DNA from: Eriocheir sinensis
Taxonomy: Eukaryota > Arthropoda > Malacostraca > Decapoda > Varunidae
Direction: 5' to 3'
NCBI RefSeq assembly: GCF_024679095.1
Contig: NW_026110541.1
Location: 100,001-164,000 of the forward strand
Length of the DNA stretch: 64,000 nt
The notes below the pieces were generated by a model. That model was given only the letters and a program-made list of their open reading frames with translations. It ran no database searches and was not told the DNA's origin. This document shows positions 36,031 to 46,528 of the stretch, piece after piece. The stretch's first letter is position 1. Each line of letters starts with the position of its first letter. The translations under genes and the position numbers were made by a program.

Positions 36031-36189
36031 AAACTTCGCGTATGTCAAGGACGATACTTCAGCGCCGGATGATGACTGTTCACCCACAGGACCTTTGGAA
36101 GCAGAGGACCCTGACGACCTTGTTCCCCGTCCTTTGGTCTGTTCCGTTCCTGATTCCGCCCTCAACCCGGCGCTGGACATCAACAAGTC

Positions 36190-37575
36190 CCTGGAGTGGA
36201 ACCAGCGCTCATCGTTAGAAGACGTACTTTCCACCTTTAAGGACGTATTTTCACAGACTCCAGGTTGCACCAACACCCTGCAACATGACATAATTTTAAC
36301 CACCACCAACAGAGTCCTCACGAAGAACTACCCTGTGCCGATCCACCTCCGTCCTTACTTTGAGAAAGAAGTTAACAACCTCCTCCAACTAGGGATCATC
36401 CAGCCGTCGTCCTCTCTACACTGCTCTCCCGTGGTAATGGTACGCAAGTCTGACGGGAGCTACCGAATGGCCATAGACTTCAGGCAACTTAACTCCGTTG
36501 CTGTTTTGATGCTGAGCCCACCTGTTCCGTCGAAGGGGACTTGCACAAGTTTGCAGGAGCTACCTACTTTTCGGAGCTTGACTTGTGCAAGGCCTACTAC
36601 CAGATCCCCTTGACCGACCGTGCCAAGCCTCTCACTGCTTTTTCCACCCACCGAGGATTGGTTGAGTTCTGTCGACTTCCTTCGGTCTCGTCACCGCCTG
36701 CTCCACCTACATCCGCCGCATGAGGACTGTTCTCGCGGATCCGCCTAACATCTCCTTTTATTTTGATAACGTCTTCATTTACTCGTCAGATTGGCCCAGT
36801 CACCTAACAGCTCTAACATCTGTCCTTGAGCGGCTTCGTCATCACCGGCTGACGGCGAAACCATCCAAGTGTCGGTTTGGCTTCCTTGCTATCCAGTACT
36901 TGGGGTTTGTGATTGACGTGGTGCACCTTCGCCCCATGCGGGACAAGACTGAGGCCCTGAAGCAGATCAGCCCTCCTACTACCAAGAAAAGTCTTCGCAG
37001 CTTCCTGGGGATGGCTTCGTTCTACCGCTGTTTCATCCCCATGGCTGCCGAGCTCACGGGACCTCTCTCCGACCTTCCCCGGAAACCCCAACGTGAGCCG
37101 CTGCCGTGGACTGAAGACCTGTTATCACGGTTCGAACAACTGAAGGACGCCTTGGCATCGCGGCCAGTCCTACGATTACCTAACCCCGCCTTGCCTTTTG
37201 TTCTTAGGACAGACGCCTCGAACTTCGGGTTGGGAGCTGTGCTGCTGCATTACTACAAGGATACCCCCCATCCAGTCTGGTATGCCAGTCGGAAGCTGCT
37301 CGACCGGGAAAGGAGATACTTCCCCATCGAACGAGAAGCCCTTGCCATTTTGTTCGGGATCTCCAAGTTTGACTTCTACCTCAGAGGTAAAGAGTTCATT
37401 TTAGAAACAGACCATAAACCTCTGGTATATCTCCACAAGTCCAAGTGATCCAGCGACAGACTGATGAGGTGGGCCCTTCAGCTGCAGAACTACCCGTTCC
37501 GGTTGGTTCATCTTGCCGGCCGAGACAACGTGGGCGCAGACTTTCTGAGTCGCTCCTTAGGAGGTGAACGTTAGC
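36190..37575 (+). pseudogene. retrotransposon reverse transcriptase and RNase H
   Basis: The RT begins around LQHDIILTT, with NNLLQLGIIQPSSSLHCSP and YRMAIDFRQLN (36,370-36,490). Frameshifts near 36,520 and 36,685 separate the palm motif SELDLCKAYYQIPL from the catalytic box. That box reads YFDN (36,759-36,770), so asparagine replaces the second aspartate of the usual YxDD. The thumb (QYLGFVIDVVHLRP) and FLGMASFYRCFIP precede RNase H. RNase H keeps its acidic residues in LRTDASN, IEREALAI, ETDHKPL and NVGADFLSR. A TGA at about 37,446 interrupts RNase H shortly before the last motif, and the frame ends TAG near 37,574. The YFDN change may be a decay mutation or a family variant, which only relatives can tell. 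Confidence 0.9.
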
Positions 37576-37657
37576 CGTTCCTCTTTGTCATTTCTGGTTG
37601 CTTATTTCTTGTTGTATCGTGTTAGTTCAGTTTAATCTACCTACGGTAGATTTTTGT

Positions 37658-37665
37658 AAGGGGGC
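37658..37665 (+). promoter_or_regulatory. polypurine tract for plus-strand priming
   Basis: AAGGGGGC sits about 85 bp after the RNase H stop and directly before the TGTGAGGG start of the putative LTR, which is the expected place. Confidence 0.6.
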
Positions 37666-37668
37666 TTA

Positions 37669-37707
37669 TGTGAGGGCTGAACTACCACTAACACACACAC
37701 ATTTACA

Positions 37708-37777
<70 letters not shown>

Positions 37778-38480
37778 AGTATAAGGGTTGATGCTCTTTC
37801 GATTATTCCCAGCTTGCCGCTTCACCCAGCCTGCTTTGTTCGCCGACCCGAAGCTGCTCCTGGTGGCGATGCAGTCTCATTCAGCTTCACGGTCGGCGCC
37901 CTGACTTCACGCAGCGTCGAAGCGAGCCAAGGTGGTGTGGTTGCCCGAGAGCTGAGGCAGAGCGGAACTGACCCAAGAGCGATCCTGGACCTGCGTCCCC
38001 TTTCCTCCCTCTCAACCTTGGAGCCCCGCAGTCCACTGGGCACGGCCTGCTTGCGCCTCCGTCCCACCTACCCAGTTTCGTCTCCTCGCCGAGCTGACAC
38101 CGTTTGTTCGTCCTTGGCTCCCCGTCTACCCCGGCGTCATCATCTTCGGGCACTCAGGCATCTGACATTCTGCTGAGCCCGTCCTCCTCCATCGAGTGAC
38201 GTCTACGAGGCAGTGTGCGTCTCTACATCACCGCAACGGGCGTCTCTTCCCACGAGGCACCACTCACAATTGCCGGGTCGGGCTGCCGCTTTCCCTGGGT
38301 CCTGTCGCGGTCTACTGGAGAGTACGGGAGGTGTATTGGACTTTGTACCTCAACATGTTTACACTTCCACTTTTGGTTGTTTTGATCATATTCCTTAGAA
38401 ACCTGGTGAAGGTATAATCATACTTGGACTCGATTGAAGTAGTTGCCGCCGTTCTCCTGGCTTCAATCAGTCCTATAACC
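37669..38480 (+). mobile_element. putative 3' LTR of the gypsy-type element
   Basis: Sequence after the polypurine tract begins TGTGAGGGCTGAAC and contains a (CA)n microsatellite (37,710-37,776). A TATA-like GTATAAGGG is at 37,779. GC-rich text follows to about 38,330, and the LTR probably ends before the interspersed repeat at 38,505. No second LTR exists in the window for comparison, so both borders except the start are estimates. Confidence 0.5.
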
Positions 38481-38504
38481 ATCTGAACCTCCGGGCCTTG
38501 ACAG

Positions 38505-38740
38505 ACATACTCTTAAACATATCGGCGCAAGCACACATATTTGACACGGTTTTCCAAGGAGCTTTGGGCATTTCCTTGGGTAGCTTAATAACCCTGGTGG
38601 TAGTTTGGCCCTTCCTTTGTACCAAAGAACTTTAAAAAAAAACTCATTATAACCTGATTTGTCTTCTTTTTGGCATTTGGAAATTGTTGATGTGAGGTGA
38701 GGAGGGGTCTGACAGTGCCGACCTAAGATTTCTCTGTACA
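38505..38740 (+). repeat. unclassified interspersed repeat, copy 2 of 3
   Basis: This copy shares CACATATTTGACA and ATAACCCTGGTGGTAGTTTG with the copy at 19,150, followed by the same downstream modules. It lies directly after the retrotransposon. Confidence 0.7.
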
Positions 38741-39032
38741 TTTTAGAAATTGGAGCATCAGGAAGAGGTCAGTATTTACACTTTCTTGCGTTTACTTTTG
38801 GAGTTTCTATTGCTTAATAACTTAGCTTTTCTTCTGTATGTGATTGAAACAAGAGGATCAGGGCGAGTTAATATTTGCAATTTGTACATTTTGTAATCGT
38901 CATAAGCTTGGATAATAATTTTTAGTGATGACACCCACAAAAAACAACCAATTCCTGCCTCTTCCATCTCATTAACGGATAGATTCAGATATCGACGTAA
39001 TGTGCAGATAGATAAATATGAATAGATGGCTT

Positions 39033-39033
39033 A

Positions 39034-39110
<77 letters not shown>

Positions 39111-39283
39111 ACCCCCCCCACACACAAACACACGTACCCAACCCACACACAAAATGACACGTACCCCCCCCACACTCAAACACACATACCCCCCATACAC
39201 ACACGCACGTATCCCCCCCCCACACACACACACAAACACGTACTTCCCACAAACACAAACACACGTACCCCCCACACACAAAT
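39033..39283. repeat. (CA)n followed by CACGTACCCCCCC-type degenerate array
   Basis: A pure CA run (39,033-39,108) passes into about seven loosely repeated 28-30 bp units containing ACGTACCCCCC and ACACACAAACAC. Confidence 0.9.
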
Positions 39284-39299
39284 AGAACAAGAAGAAATC

Positions 39300-39487
39300 A
39301 CAATTTGAAGATAAGTGGTAAACGATTATCGTCGCACGAAGCTAAACACTTCTTCAATCGAGTTGTTAATGTTTGGAACTCTCTTCCCTGTGATGTCGTT
39401 GATAGTACAACAGTTACGGCCTTCAAGAATAGATTAGACAAGTATTTTGAATCCAACCAGCAACTAAGATATTACTCATTGTCGTAA
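39300..39487 (+). pseudogene. CR1-like LINE C-terminal fragment
   Basis: About 60 codons are open, with FFNRVVNVWNSLP and VTAFKNRLDKYF, the standard last segment of CR1-group ORF2 proteins, ending TAA at 39,485. Everything upstream has been replaced by the CA-rich array. It is a dead 3' fragment. Confidence 0.8.
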
Positions 39488-40084
39488 TAACGTTAAGTTT
39501 TTTCGAATACTGGTGTCCTTGTCCGCTTTAATCGCCCGGTTAGTGGTAGCAGCAATGGTAGTTCTTTCCTCTTTCCTACATAAAATCCACGCAGTTTTTC
39601 CATGCTGCATGGTTCTTTTTCCTTTCCTGCCAGCTTTGGCTGGAGGGATGGGGGGGTGGGGAGGAGCCTTCACCCTTGCCTTCCTTCATCTTCCACCTTT
39701 GATTAGATAGTTAGTGTAGCTTGTCACAAACAGCCTCGTAAGGACCAGCAGTTCTGCTGTTGTTTGTTCTTACTTTGTGTTACTTTGTGTTCCTCCTCCT
39801 CCTTTTTCTCCCTCTCGCTAGCTCCCCTTTCTTGACCTCTACCTCGTCGTCTTTTTCCCTTGCTATCTTATCCTCCTCCTCCTCCTCCTCCTCACGCGTG
39901 GGGTCAGTGAAATGGGTATGCCTGGGAAAGGTAAACTGCGTGTCACAATCGGTCCTTTGTCGCCGGCTGAGGGGGTCTGCTGTCACCTGCGCGGGGTCAC
40001 GGGCCAAGGGGACGATAGTTTTATGCGTGTGTGTGGGGGGGGGGGGGGGGGAGGTGTTAGTGGTTGAATGTAGGGAAGTAAGCC
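39488..40084. other. non-coding, possible LINE 3' UTR then unrecognised sequence
   Basis: There is a short CTC-rich run at 39,868-39,893 and a 17-base G run at about 40,035-40,051. No gene is recognised. Confidence 0.45.
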
Positions 40085-40570
40085 AGCCATGTATTAGCAC
40101 GGGTATGAAGGGGTATACAGTAAGGTTAGGTTAGGAAGGTTAGGTTAGGTTAGGTGCGGTTTTTATGGTTGAGGGAAGATTGTGTGCTGATAGCGGAAAC
40201 AGTAACAGGAAGAGGCAGGCAGATGTAGAAAAAGTCACCCAACCAGCCAGGTATTAGTATGGGTGTGAAGGGAGTTTACAGGAAGGTTAGGATAGGTTAG
40301 GTGTGGGTTTTATGGGGGAGGGAAGATTTGTGCTTTTTAGCGGAAAGAGTAACATTAGGGGAGGCAGGCAGAGGTAGAAGGAGTCACCTAACCAGCCAGG
40401 TATTAGCACAGGTGTGAAGGGGATATACAGGAAGGTTAGGTTAGGTTAGGTGTGGGTTTTATGGGGGAGCGTAGATTGTGTGCTGATAGCGGAGACAGTA
40501 GCAGGAGGGGAGGCAGGCAGAGGTAGAAGAGTCACCCAACCAGTCAGGTATTAGTACAGGTGTGAATGGG
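40085..40570. repeat. ~150-170 bp tandem repeat, three copies, each with a TTAGG run
   Basis: Each copy has CCAGCCAGGTATTAG-like text, GGTGTGAAGGGG, a TTAGG run (40,121-40,153, 40,284-40,300 and 40,435-40,451), TTTTATGGGGGAG and AGGCAGGCAGAGGTAGAAG. The telomere-like run is longest in the first copy. Confidence 0.85.
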
Positions 40571-40593
40571 GTTTAAGGGCAATATTCTTAAAC

Positions 40594-40700
40594 GTAAAAG
40601 AACATAAGAACGTCAGGAGTCTGCAAGAGGCCGGTTGGTTTATACAAGGCAGCTCCTGTAAGTCTAATCCCACCTTACCTCACTATCCATGTTAGATCGT
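40594..40700 (-). mobile_element. LINE 3' UTR fragment (GTTCTTAT-tail family)
   Basis: The minus strand contains the tail GTTCTTATGTTCTT preceded by AGGAGCTGCCTTGTATA and GGCCTCTTGCAGACTCC. This is the same 3' UTR as the elements at 52.7 and 60.4 kb. Confidence 0.8.
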
Positions 40701-41021
40701 TAAGTGGTTTGTTTGTTTGTTTGTTAATGGGTAGTCAAACAGCTGTATTACCGTCAGTTAGGTAGGTTAGTTAAATAGATAGTTTGATAGTTAGTTAAGC
40801 AGTTAGAGTCAGTTAGTTAATTTTACTATATTCTGTATTTATTTATTTATTTATTTATATTATTATTTTTTTTTCTTTTTCCTTTTCTTTTTTTCTTTTC
40901 TTTTTTCTATTTGTTTTCTTTTTGTTTTCTTTTTCTTTCTTTTTTCCTTTGTGTTTTCTCGGTGTTGGTTTTCTTTTTTGATGTTCTTTTTTGGTGTTCT
41001 TTTTTCCTATCATCCTTTTGT

Positions 41022-41720
41022 CGATGTTCGTTGGTCTGGGTGAGCCGCTTTCCTCCCAGAAGAGACCCACCCATAATTTTGGAGATGTTGTTAGGGCCAA
41101 AAGGTGGATGATGTTTGTTTTATTTCATTTTTTCGATGTCGTGTTTTTCGTTCTTTTTATTGCTTTAGTTTTCCTTTTCGATGTTTTCCTGTTCTTTTTC
41201 TTTTACTTCTTATTGATGCTTTTTGATGTTCTTTTTTCCTATCATCCTCTTGTTGATGTTCCTTGGTCTGGATGAGCCGCTTTCCTCCCAGAAGAGACCC
41301 ATCCATAATTTTGGTGATGTTGTTTGGGACCGAAAGGTGGATGATGCTTCTTTGTATTTCTCTTTTCTTGATGTTGTTCATTTATTTCTGTTGCTTTTCT
41401 TTTTCGATGTTTTTTCTGATCTTTTTCCATTTTTTTTGGTGTTCTTTTCTATATCATCCCTTGTTGATGTTCTTTGGTCTGGGTGAGCCGCTTTCTCCCC
41501 AGAAGAGACCCACCCATAATTTTGGTGATGTTAGTCAGGGCCGGAAGGTGGATGATGTTTGTTATATTTTTCTTTCCTTGATGTGTTTTTCTTTGTTTTT
41601 TTTTTATTTCATTTATTCATATCATCCTTTGGTTGATGTTCTTTGGTCTGGATGAGCCGCTTTCTCCCCAGAAGAGACCCATCCATAATTTTGGCGATGT
41701 TAGGGCCTAAAGGTGGATGA
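41022..41720. repeat. ~170-230 bp degenerate tandem repeat, four copies
   Basis: Copies start near 41,022, 41,252, 41,462 and 41,632 with GTTGATGTTCTTTGGTCTGG-like text. The block TGAGCCGCTTTCYYCCCAGAAGAGACCCA and CCATAATTTTGG is conserved while the intervening T-rich text varies in length. Open frames here are composition effects. Confidence 0.85.
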
Positions 41721-41844
41721 TCTTTTTGTTTCTTGATGTTTCGTTTCTGTATTTTCCATTTTTCTGGTGTTCCTTTTTATTTTCCTTTTCTTTGGTGTTC
41801 CCATCGCGTGGATTGTCTACGACAGTATAACGAGCACCACAAAC

Positions 41845-43446
41845 CCGGGTTTGTTTAGAGTTTGCTCTCCTAGGCAGATTGCCTACCACGGCTGACGACC
41901 TCCACCTGGCCGGGTTTATTGTTCGGAGTTTGCTCTCCTAGGCAGATTGCCTACCACGACTGACGACCTCCACCTGGCCGGGTTTATTGTTCGGAGTTTG
42001 CTCTCCTAGGCAGATTGCCTACCACGGCTGACGACCTCCACCTGGCCGGGTTTATTGTTCGGAGTTTGCTCTCCTAGGCAGATTGCCTACCACGGCTGAC
42101 GACCACCACCTGGCCGGGTTTATTGTTCGGAGTTTGCTCTCCTAGGCAGATTGCCTACCACGGCTGACGACCTCCACCTGGCCGGGTTTATTGTTCGGAG
42201 TTTGCTCTCCTAGGTGAACTGCCTACCACGGCTGACGACCTCCACCTGGCCGGGTTTATTGTTCGGAGTTTGCTCTCCTAGGTGAACTGCCTACCACGGC
42301 TGACGACCTCCACCTGCCCGGGTTTATTGTTCGGAGTTTGCTCTCCTAGGTGAACTGCCTACCACGGCTGACGACCTCCACCTGGCCGGGTTTATTGTTC
42401 GGAGTTTGCTCTCCTAGGTAAAATGCTCACGCTAACGAGCTCCACCTGCCCGGGTTTGTTGTTCGGAGTTTGCTCTCCTAGGTGAATTGCCTACCACGGC
42501 TAACGAGCCCCACCTGCCCGGGTTTGTTTAGAGTTTCCTCTCCTAGGTGAACTGCCTACCACGGCTAACGACCTCCACCTGCCCGGGTTTGTTTAGAGTT
42601 TGCTCTCCTAGGTGAATTGCCAACCACGGCTAACGACCTCCACCTGCCCGGGTTTGTTGTTCGGAGTTTGCTCTCCTAGGTGAATTGCCTACCACGGCTA
42701 ACGAGCCCCACCTGCCCGGGTTTGTTTAGAGTTTCCTCTCCTAGGTGAACTGCCTACCACGGCTAACGACCTCCACCTGCCCGGGTTTGTTTAGAGTTTG
42801 CTCTCCTAGGTGAACTGCCTACCAAATCTAACGAGCCCCACCTGCCCGGGTTTGTTTAGAGTTTCCTCTCCTAGGTGAACTGCCTACCACGGCTAACGAC
42901 CTCCACCTGCCCGGGTTTGTTTAGAGTTTGCTCTCCTAGGTGAATTGCCAACCACGGCTAACGACCTCCACCTGCCCGGGTTTGTTTAGAGTTTGCTCTC
43001 CTAGGTGAATTGCCTCCCACGGCTAACGACCTCCACCTGCCCGGGTTTGTTTAGAGTTTGCTCTCCTAGGTGAATTGCCTACCACGGCTAACGACCTCCA
43101 CCTGCCCGGGTTTATTGTTCGGGGTTTGCTCTCCTAGGTGAACTGCCTACCACGGCTAACGAGCCTCACCTGCCCGGGTTTGTTTAGAGTTTGCTCTCCT
43201 AGGTGAATTGCCTCCCACGGCTAACGACCTCCACCTGCCCGGGTTTGTATAGAGTTTGCTCTCCTAGGTGAATTGCCTCCCACGGCTAACGAGCCTCACC
43301 TGCTCGGGTTTGTTTGGAGTTTGCTCTCCTAGGCAGATTGCCTACCACGGCTAACGAGCTCCACCTGCCCGGGTTTATTGTTCGGAGTTTGCTCTCCTAG
43401 GCAGACTGCCTACCACGGCTAACGAGCTCCACCTGCCCGGGTTTGT
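41845..43446. repeat. 65-68 bp minisatellite, about 24 copies
   Basis: The unit contains GAGTTTGCTCTCCTAGG, TTGCCTACCACGGCT and CCACCTG(G/C)CCGGGTTT. Two subfamilies occur: the first third uses GGCAGATT, TGACGACC and TTATTGTTCG, while the later part uses GGTGAA(T/C)T, TAACGA and TTTGTTTA. The last two copies return to the first type. The array ends 10 bp before a candidate exon. Confidence 0.95.
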
Positions 43447-43455
43447 AACCGGAAG

Positions 43456-43575
43456 ATCTCCGGCACCTCCGTCGGGGCCCCGAGGGACGCCGAGGAGCCC
43501 TGCCTGGAGCCCTCCAGTCCTGCCATGCTCGCCAGGGAGACCTTGGGCTCGCTGGCGCTCCACACCCCCGCCGAG
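43456..43575 (+). CDS. candidate exon, unknown protein
   Basis: 120 nt are open in phase 0 between an AG at 43,455 and a good donor (GAG|GTGAGG). They encode a segment with SGTSVGAPRDAEEPCLEPSS and ARETLGSLALHTPAE. Codon use is GC-rich at third positions, unlike the flanking repeat. The acceptor is weak because the minisatellite abuts it and a pyrimidine tract is poor. I do not recognise the protein. It could also be non-coding GC-rich DNA. Confidence 0.35.
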
Positions 43576-44060
43576 GTGAGGATGCAAGAACTCGCTTCTT
43601 AAAACTACCAGACTGGATTATAAAATTAATGATAATTACTGTGAAGGCGCCGGTCACCGCGTTTATCGGTTCAGGGATGGAAGACCGACGGGCCTGGGAA
43701 ACGCGCACAAGCATCCAAAGGAATCCTCGCGACGGCTTGCGACGCAGCATCCGTTTCCCTTTTCTTTCTCATTCCATTTTTTTCTTTTTTATTATATTTT
43801 CCTTCTTTAATTGATTGATTGATTGATTTTACTTGGTAGGAATCTGCTCACCAATTAACATCATTCAGGTATACATTGCACCCACACACCTGCGGAGAGA
43901 AAACACCAGTGAGAGGGCTGACGCTCACGCTAGAGTTTCTTAACATTCGCATCGGGGCCCACTTCTCTTAAGTCGTCTGTCTCTTTATTTTTCTCTTCTA
44001 TATTTTTTTTTATTTCTCTCTTTCTTTCATCCTTGCTCTCCATCTATGTATTTTTTTTTT

Positions 44061-44061
<1 letters not shown>
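43576..44061. other. non-coding, no gene recognised
   Basis: Intron-like AT-rich sequence with a short ATTG repeat at about 43,808-43,830. Confidence 0.4.
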
Positions 44062-44115
<54 letters not shown>

Positions 44116-44126
44116 CTCCCTCTCTT

Positions 44127-44158
<32 letters not shown>
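44062..44158. repeat. (CT)n-(CA)n compound microsatellite
   Basis: The CT run is interrupted by GCTCTCCC and TTTCTC and is followed by about 11 CA units. Confidence 0.95.
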
Positions 44159-44160
<2 letters not shown>

Positions 44161-44350
44161 CTTTCGTAGGCGTTGTGGGTATTGCCAGGGGTAGTTTAAT
44201 GACCCTGGTGGTAGTCTGACCTCCTATCTGTACTATGGACCTAAAAAAAACAATCATGAGAATCCGACTGATCTCCTTTGACCCCTGTGGAAAAAGTTGG
44301 TATGAGAGACAGAAGCGTCTGAGAATACCGGCCTAGGAGTTGTCATGTAT
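44159..44350 (+). repeat. unclassified interspersed repeat, copy 3 of 3
   Basis: It contains AATGACCCTGGTGGTAGTCT and the following modules of the copies at 19,150 and 38,505. Its 5' end is replaced by the CA run. Confidence 0.68.
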
Positions 44351-45087
44351 AAGTCGAGTGTCCTCTTGTTGGGTTAAGGATATGCACTGTTAGTTATTTG
44401 TTCATTTATTGGCATCACAGGAGGCGGCTCAAAGACAAAACAAAACACACTCACTGAAAAAACACCAACCACGTCTCCCACAATCAGAAAACACTCACCA
44501 TCATGTTGTTTTTTTTTCTCTCTCATTTATATATTTATTTTCGCATCATAGAAGGCAAACATTAACACACAGCACACACACAAAAACATAACCACTTCTC
44601 ACACTATCAGAAAACACTCACCATAATATGCTTTTTCTATTTTTTTCTCTCCCATTTATCTGTTTATTTTCGCAACATAGGAAGCAGCTCAAAGATAAAA
44701 CAATACCACACAAAAAAGTCTGTAAACCACTTCTCCTAACACAAACAAACGAAAAAACTAGCTTCCATCAAGTGCTTTTTCTCTTTTTTCTTTTCTTTCG
44801 TTGATTTTTCACATCACAGGAGTTTCATTTGATGTTGATGAAAGTTCAGCATGCAGCTTTTTTTTATTTATATTGCCATTGTGCGGAACTTATTATATGA
44901 GTATGTCGGACAAAATGACTGACCGGCTAAATGGTTTGAAAGAGATGGGGACGCAAGATGGGATCAATCCTTATGAGAAGAAAGTTTTATCTACGAATTA
45001 TTGGGTCTGGATTAAAGTCTTCCTCCACCTCTTCCGCTGCTTCCTCCTCTTCCTCCTTTTCTTCCTCCACTTACAAACGTGCTGTAT
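44351..45087. other. AT-rich non-coding with loosely repeated ~120-bp blocks
   Basis: Blocks around 44,420, 44,540 and 44,670 share CATCACAGGAGGC/AACATAGGAAGC-like text, CAAAGAYAAAACA and ACCACTTCTC. This suggests an old degenerate tandem repeat. No gene is present. Confidence 0.45.
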
Positions 45088-45385
45088 GTTTACGAAAGTG
45101 CGTCACCTCCTCTGGCGACGGCCGCGGCGACGCTGCAGTCGCCGCAGCCGTGAAATATCTCGCAGAGGGTTTAGGGTCGGGGAGCATAGTTAAATTACTC
45201 CAACCGAACTTTACGACCTACTAACGGGGGGTCCGCGGCCCCCTCGACCGCCCCTTCTAACCAGCCCCCATTGACCTCCCCACCTGTATATGTGACTTAT
45301 TTCAGTGACGAGGTATTTCTCGCAACAGCGGCTGCAGCATCGCCGCGGCCGCCGCCAGAGGAGGCGACACGCTTTCGTAAACATT
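45088..45385. mobile_element. fold-back element with ~78-bp GC-rich inverted repeats
   Basis: TTTACGAAAGTGCGTCACC with CCTCTGGCGACGGCCGCGGC (45,088 onward) recurs inverted at about 45,308-45,385 (GCCGCGGCCGCCGCCAGAGG, ending CGTAAAC). About 140 bp lie between the arms. The very GC-rich arms stand out in AT-rich DNA. Short frames on both strands are mirror shadows. The superfamily is not identified. Confidence 0.65.
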
Positions 45386-46300
45386 GTAGATAAAGAAAGC
45401 GTTAATTTACCCATACATGTCAACAAAACGATCTTACAATATATAATAGCGAAGAAATCCGAGGCATATAGATGCCCAGACTCAATTCTGCCCGAGGCTC
45501 AATTTTATCGATGACAGGGGCCTATATTTTTCCTTCCCCTGTCATTATTAATGAATCTCAGGTGTCGCAACTTGGTGTGAACATGCCCTAAGTATTCACC
45601 TGTGGAAATATATTGATGTATATGTGATTGGTATCCTATTTTCTGAGAAAAATGAATGTGCGATCATGGGTGTCGGAGTGCTGCTCTGGAGGATGTCTTG
45701 GCGACGAGGAAAAGCTGCCGAACTTTATGTACTTTCTTATTTAATAAGGCAAATTTTGACATGGTCTTTGTCATCATAATAAAGAATGATGATCATGCTA
45801 GTTCTAGACGCCATATCAGTCGAAAAGAACCCCACATACACGAGCTTGAGCTAAGGTAACAGAGGCATGTGGATGTCCGGGCATATTTTGCCCGTGACAC
45901 CGCCCCCATCCGTGGAGGGACCATGGACCTTTGTCGGGTGACAGCTATCCCATGAGTTGGGCTGCAGATATGGCAAGAGTCTTAATTTTCCCTATTCCTC
46001 CCTTCTGTCCTTCGTTCTGTCTGCCTCGATATATGTCCCATATTTCTATTTGCTTTCTTCCTGCCTCAATCTCCTCCGTATCTTCTTTTTCTTCATCTTA
46101 AGCATGTTCGTAGGTAACAAGACATCGAACAGCAGAGCTACTTTGACGTAAATGTGCAGCAAACAACGAAATAATTGAATTCGTAGATTTCGATTTAGTA
46201 CAGTTTGCCTTGAAAGGAAGAAAAATGGGAAAAGAGAATGGGTTTCTTGAACCAGCAGCTGGAGGGGGCTCCCTAGGATTGGCTGACGGCTCTGTAAACG
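45386..46300. other. non-coding, no gene recognised
   Basis: Short frames only. Nothing supported. Confidence 0.4.
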
Positions 46301-46321
46301 TGCTTGCGATTCGCTGCAAGG

Positions 46322-46342
46322 CCAATGACGTCATCAACCAAT
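46322..46342. promoter_or_regulatory. CCAAT - CRE - CCAAT cluster (candidate promoter element)
   Basis: CCAAT at 46,322-46,326 overlaps a perfect cAMP response element TGACGTCA at 46,326-46,333. A second CCAAT within ACCAATCAGCG follows at 46,338-46,342. NF-Y and CREB/ATF sites in such spacing are common in proximal promoters. Candidate exons on the minus strand lie 190 bp and more to the right, but their direction points toward this site, so it is not their promoter. A plus-strand transcript would be needed. Confidence 0.35.
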
Positions 46343-46528
46343 CAGCGGCCTGGCTGACTTAGCGCGCCTCTAACTACAATCTAAGGTTTGCTTCGTGAAT
46401 CTGACACTAACGTCGGTAGCTAAATCAATAGTACGTAGTTATGTTAGTTCGTAGTTATTGAGTCTGTTTGTGAATTCGGGCCCAGGTCAACGGAGCATAA
46501 GCCAGCCAGTCAGTTCGCCTCGCCTCAC

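Larger units (their letters stand above)
32277..38480 (+). mobile_element. Ty3/gypsy-type LTR retrotransposon with integrase before RT (Gmr1-like order), 5'-truncated and dead
   Basis: Domains follow in the order gag (32.3-34.26 kb), aspartic protease (about 34.27-34.64), integrase with chromodomain-like C-terminal region (34.7-36.03), reverse transcriptase (36.2-37.1) and RNase H (37.1-37.57). A polypurine tract (37,658) and a putative 3' LTR come next. Standard Ty3/gypsy elements have RT-RNase H before integrase. Integrase-first order combined with gypsy-like RT is described for Gmr1-like elements, so I place it near those by order and not by phylogeny. There is no 5' LTR or primer-binding site, since the element starts inside gag against a LINE 3' UTR. 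At least six frameshifts or stops rule out function. The extreme 3' boundary is uncertain by tens of bases. Confidence 0.85.
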
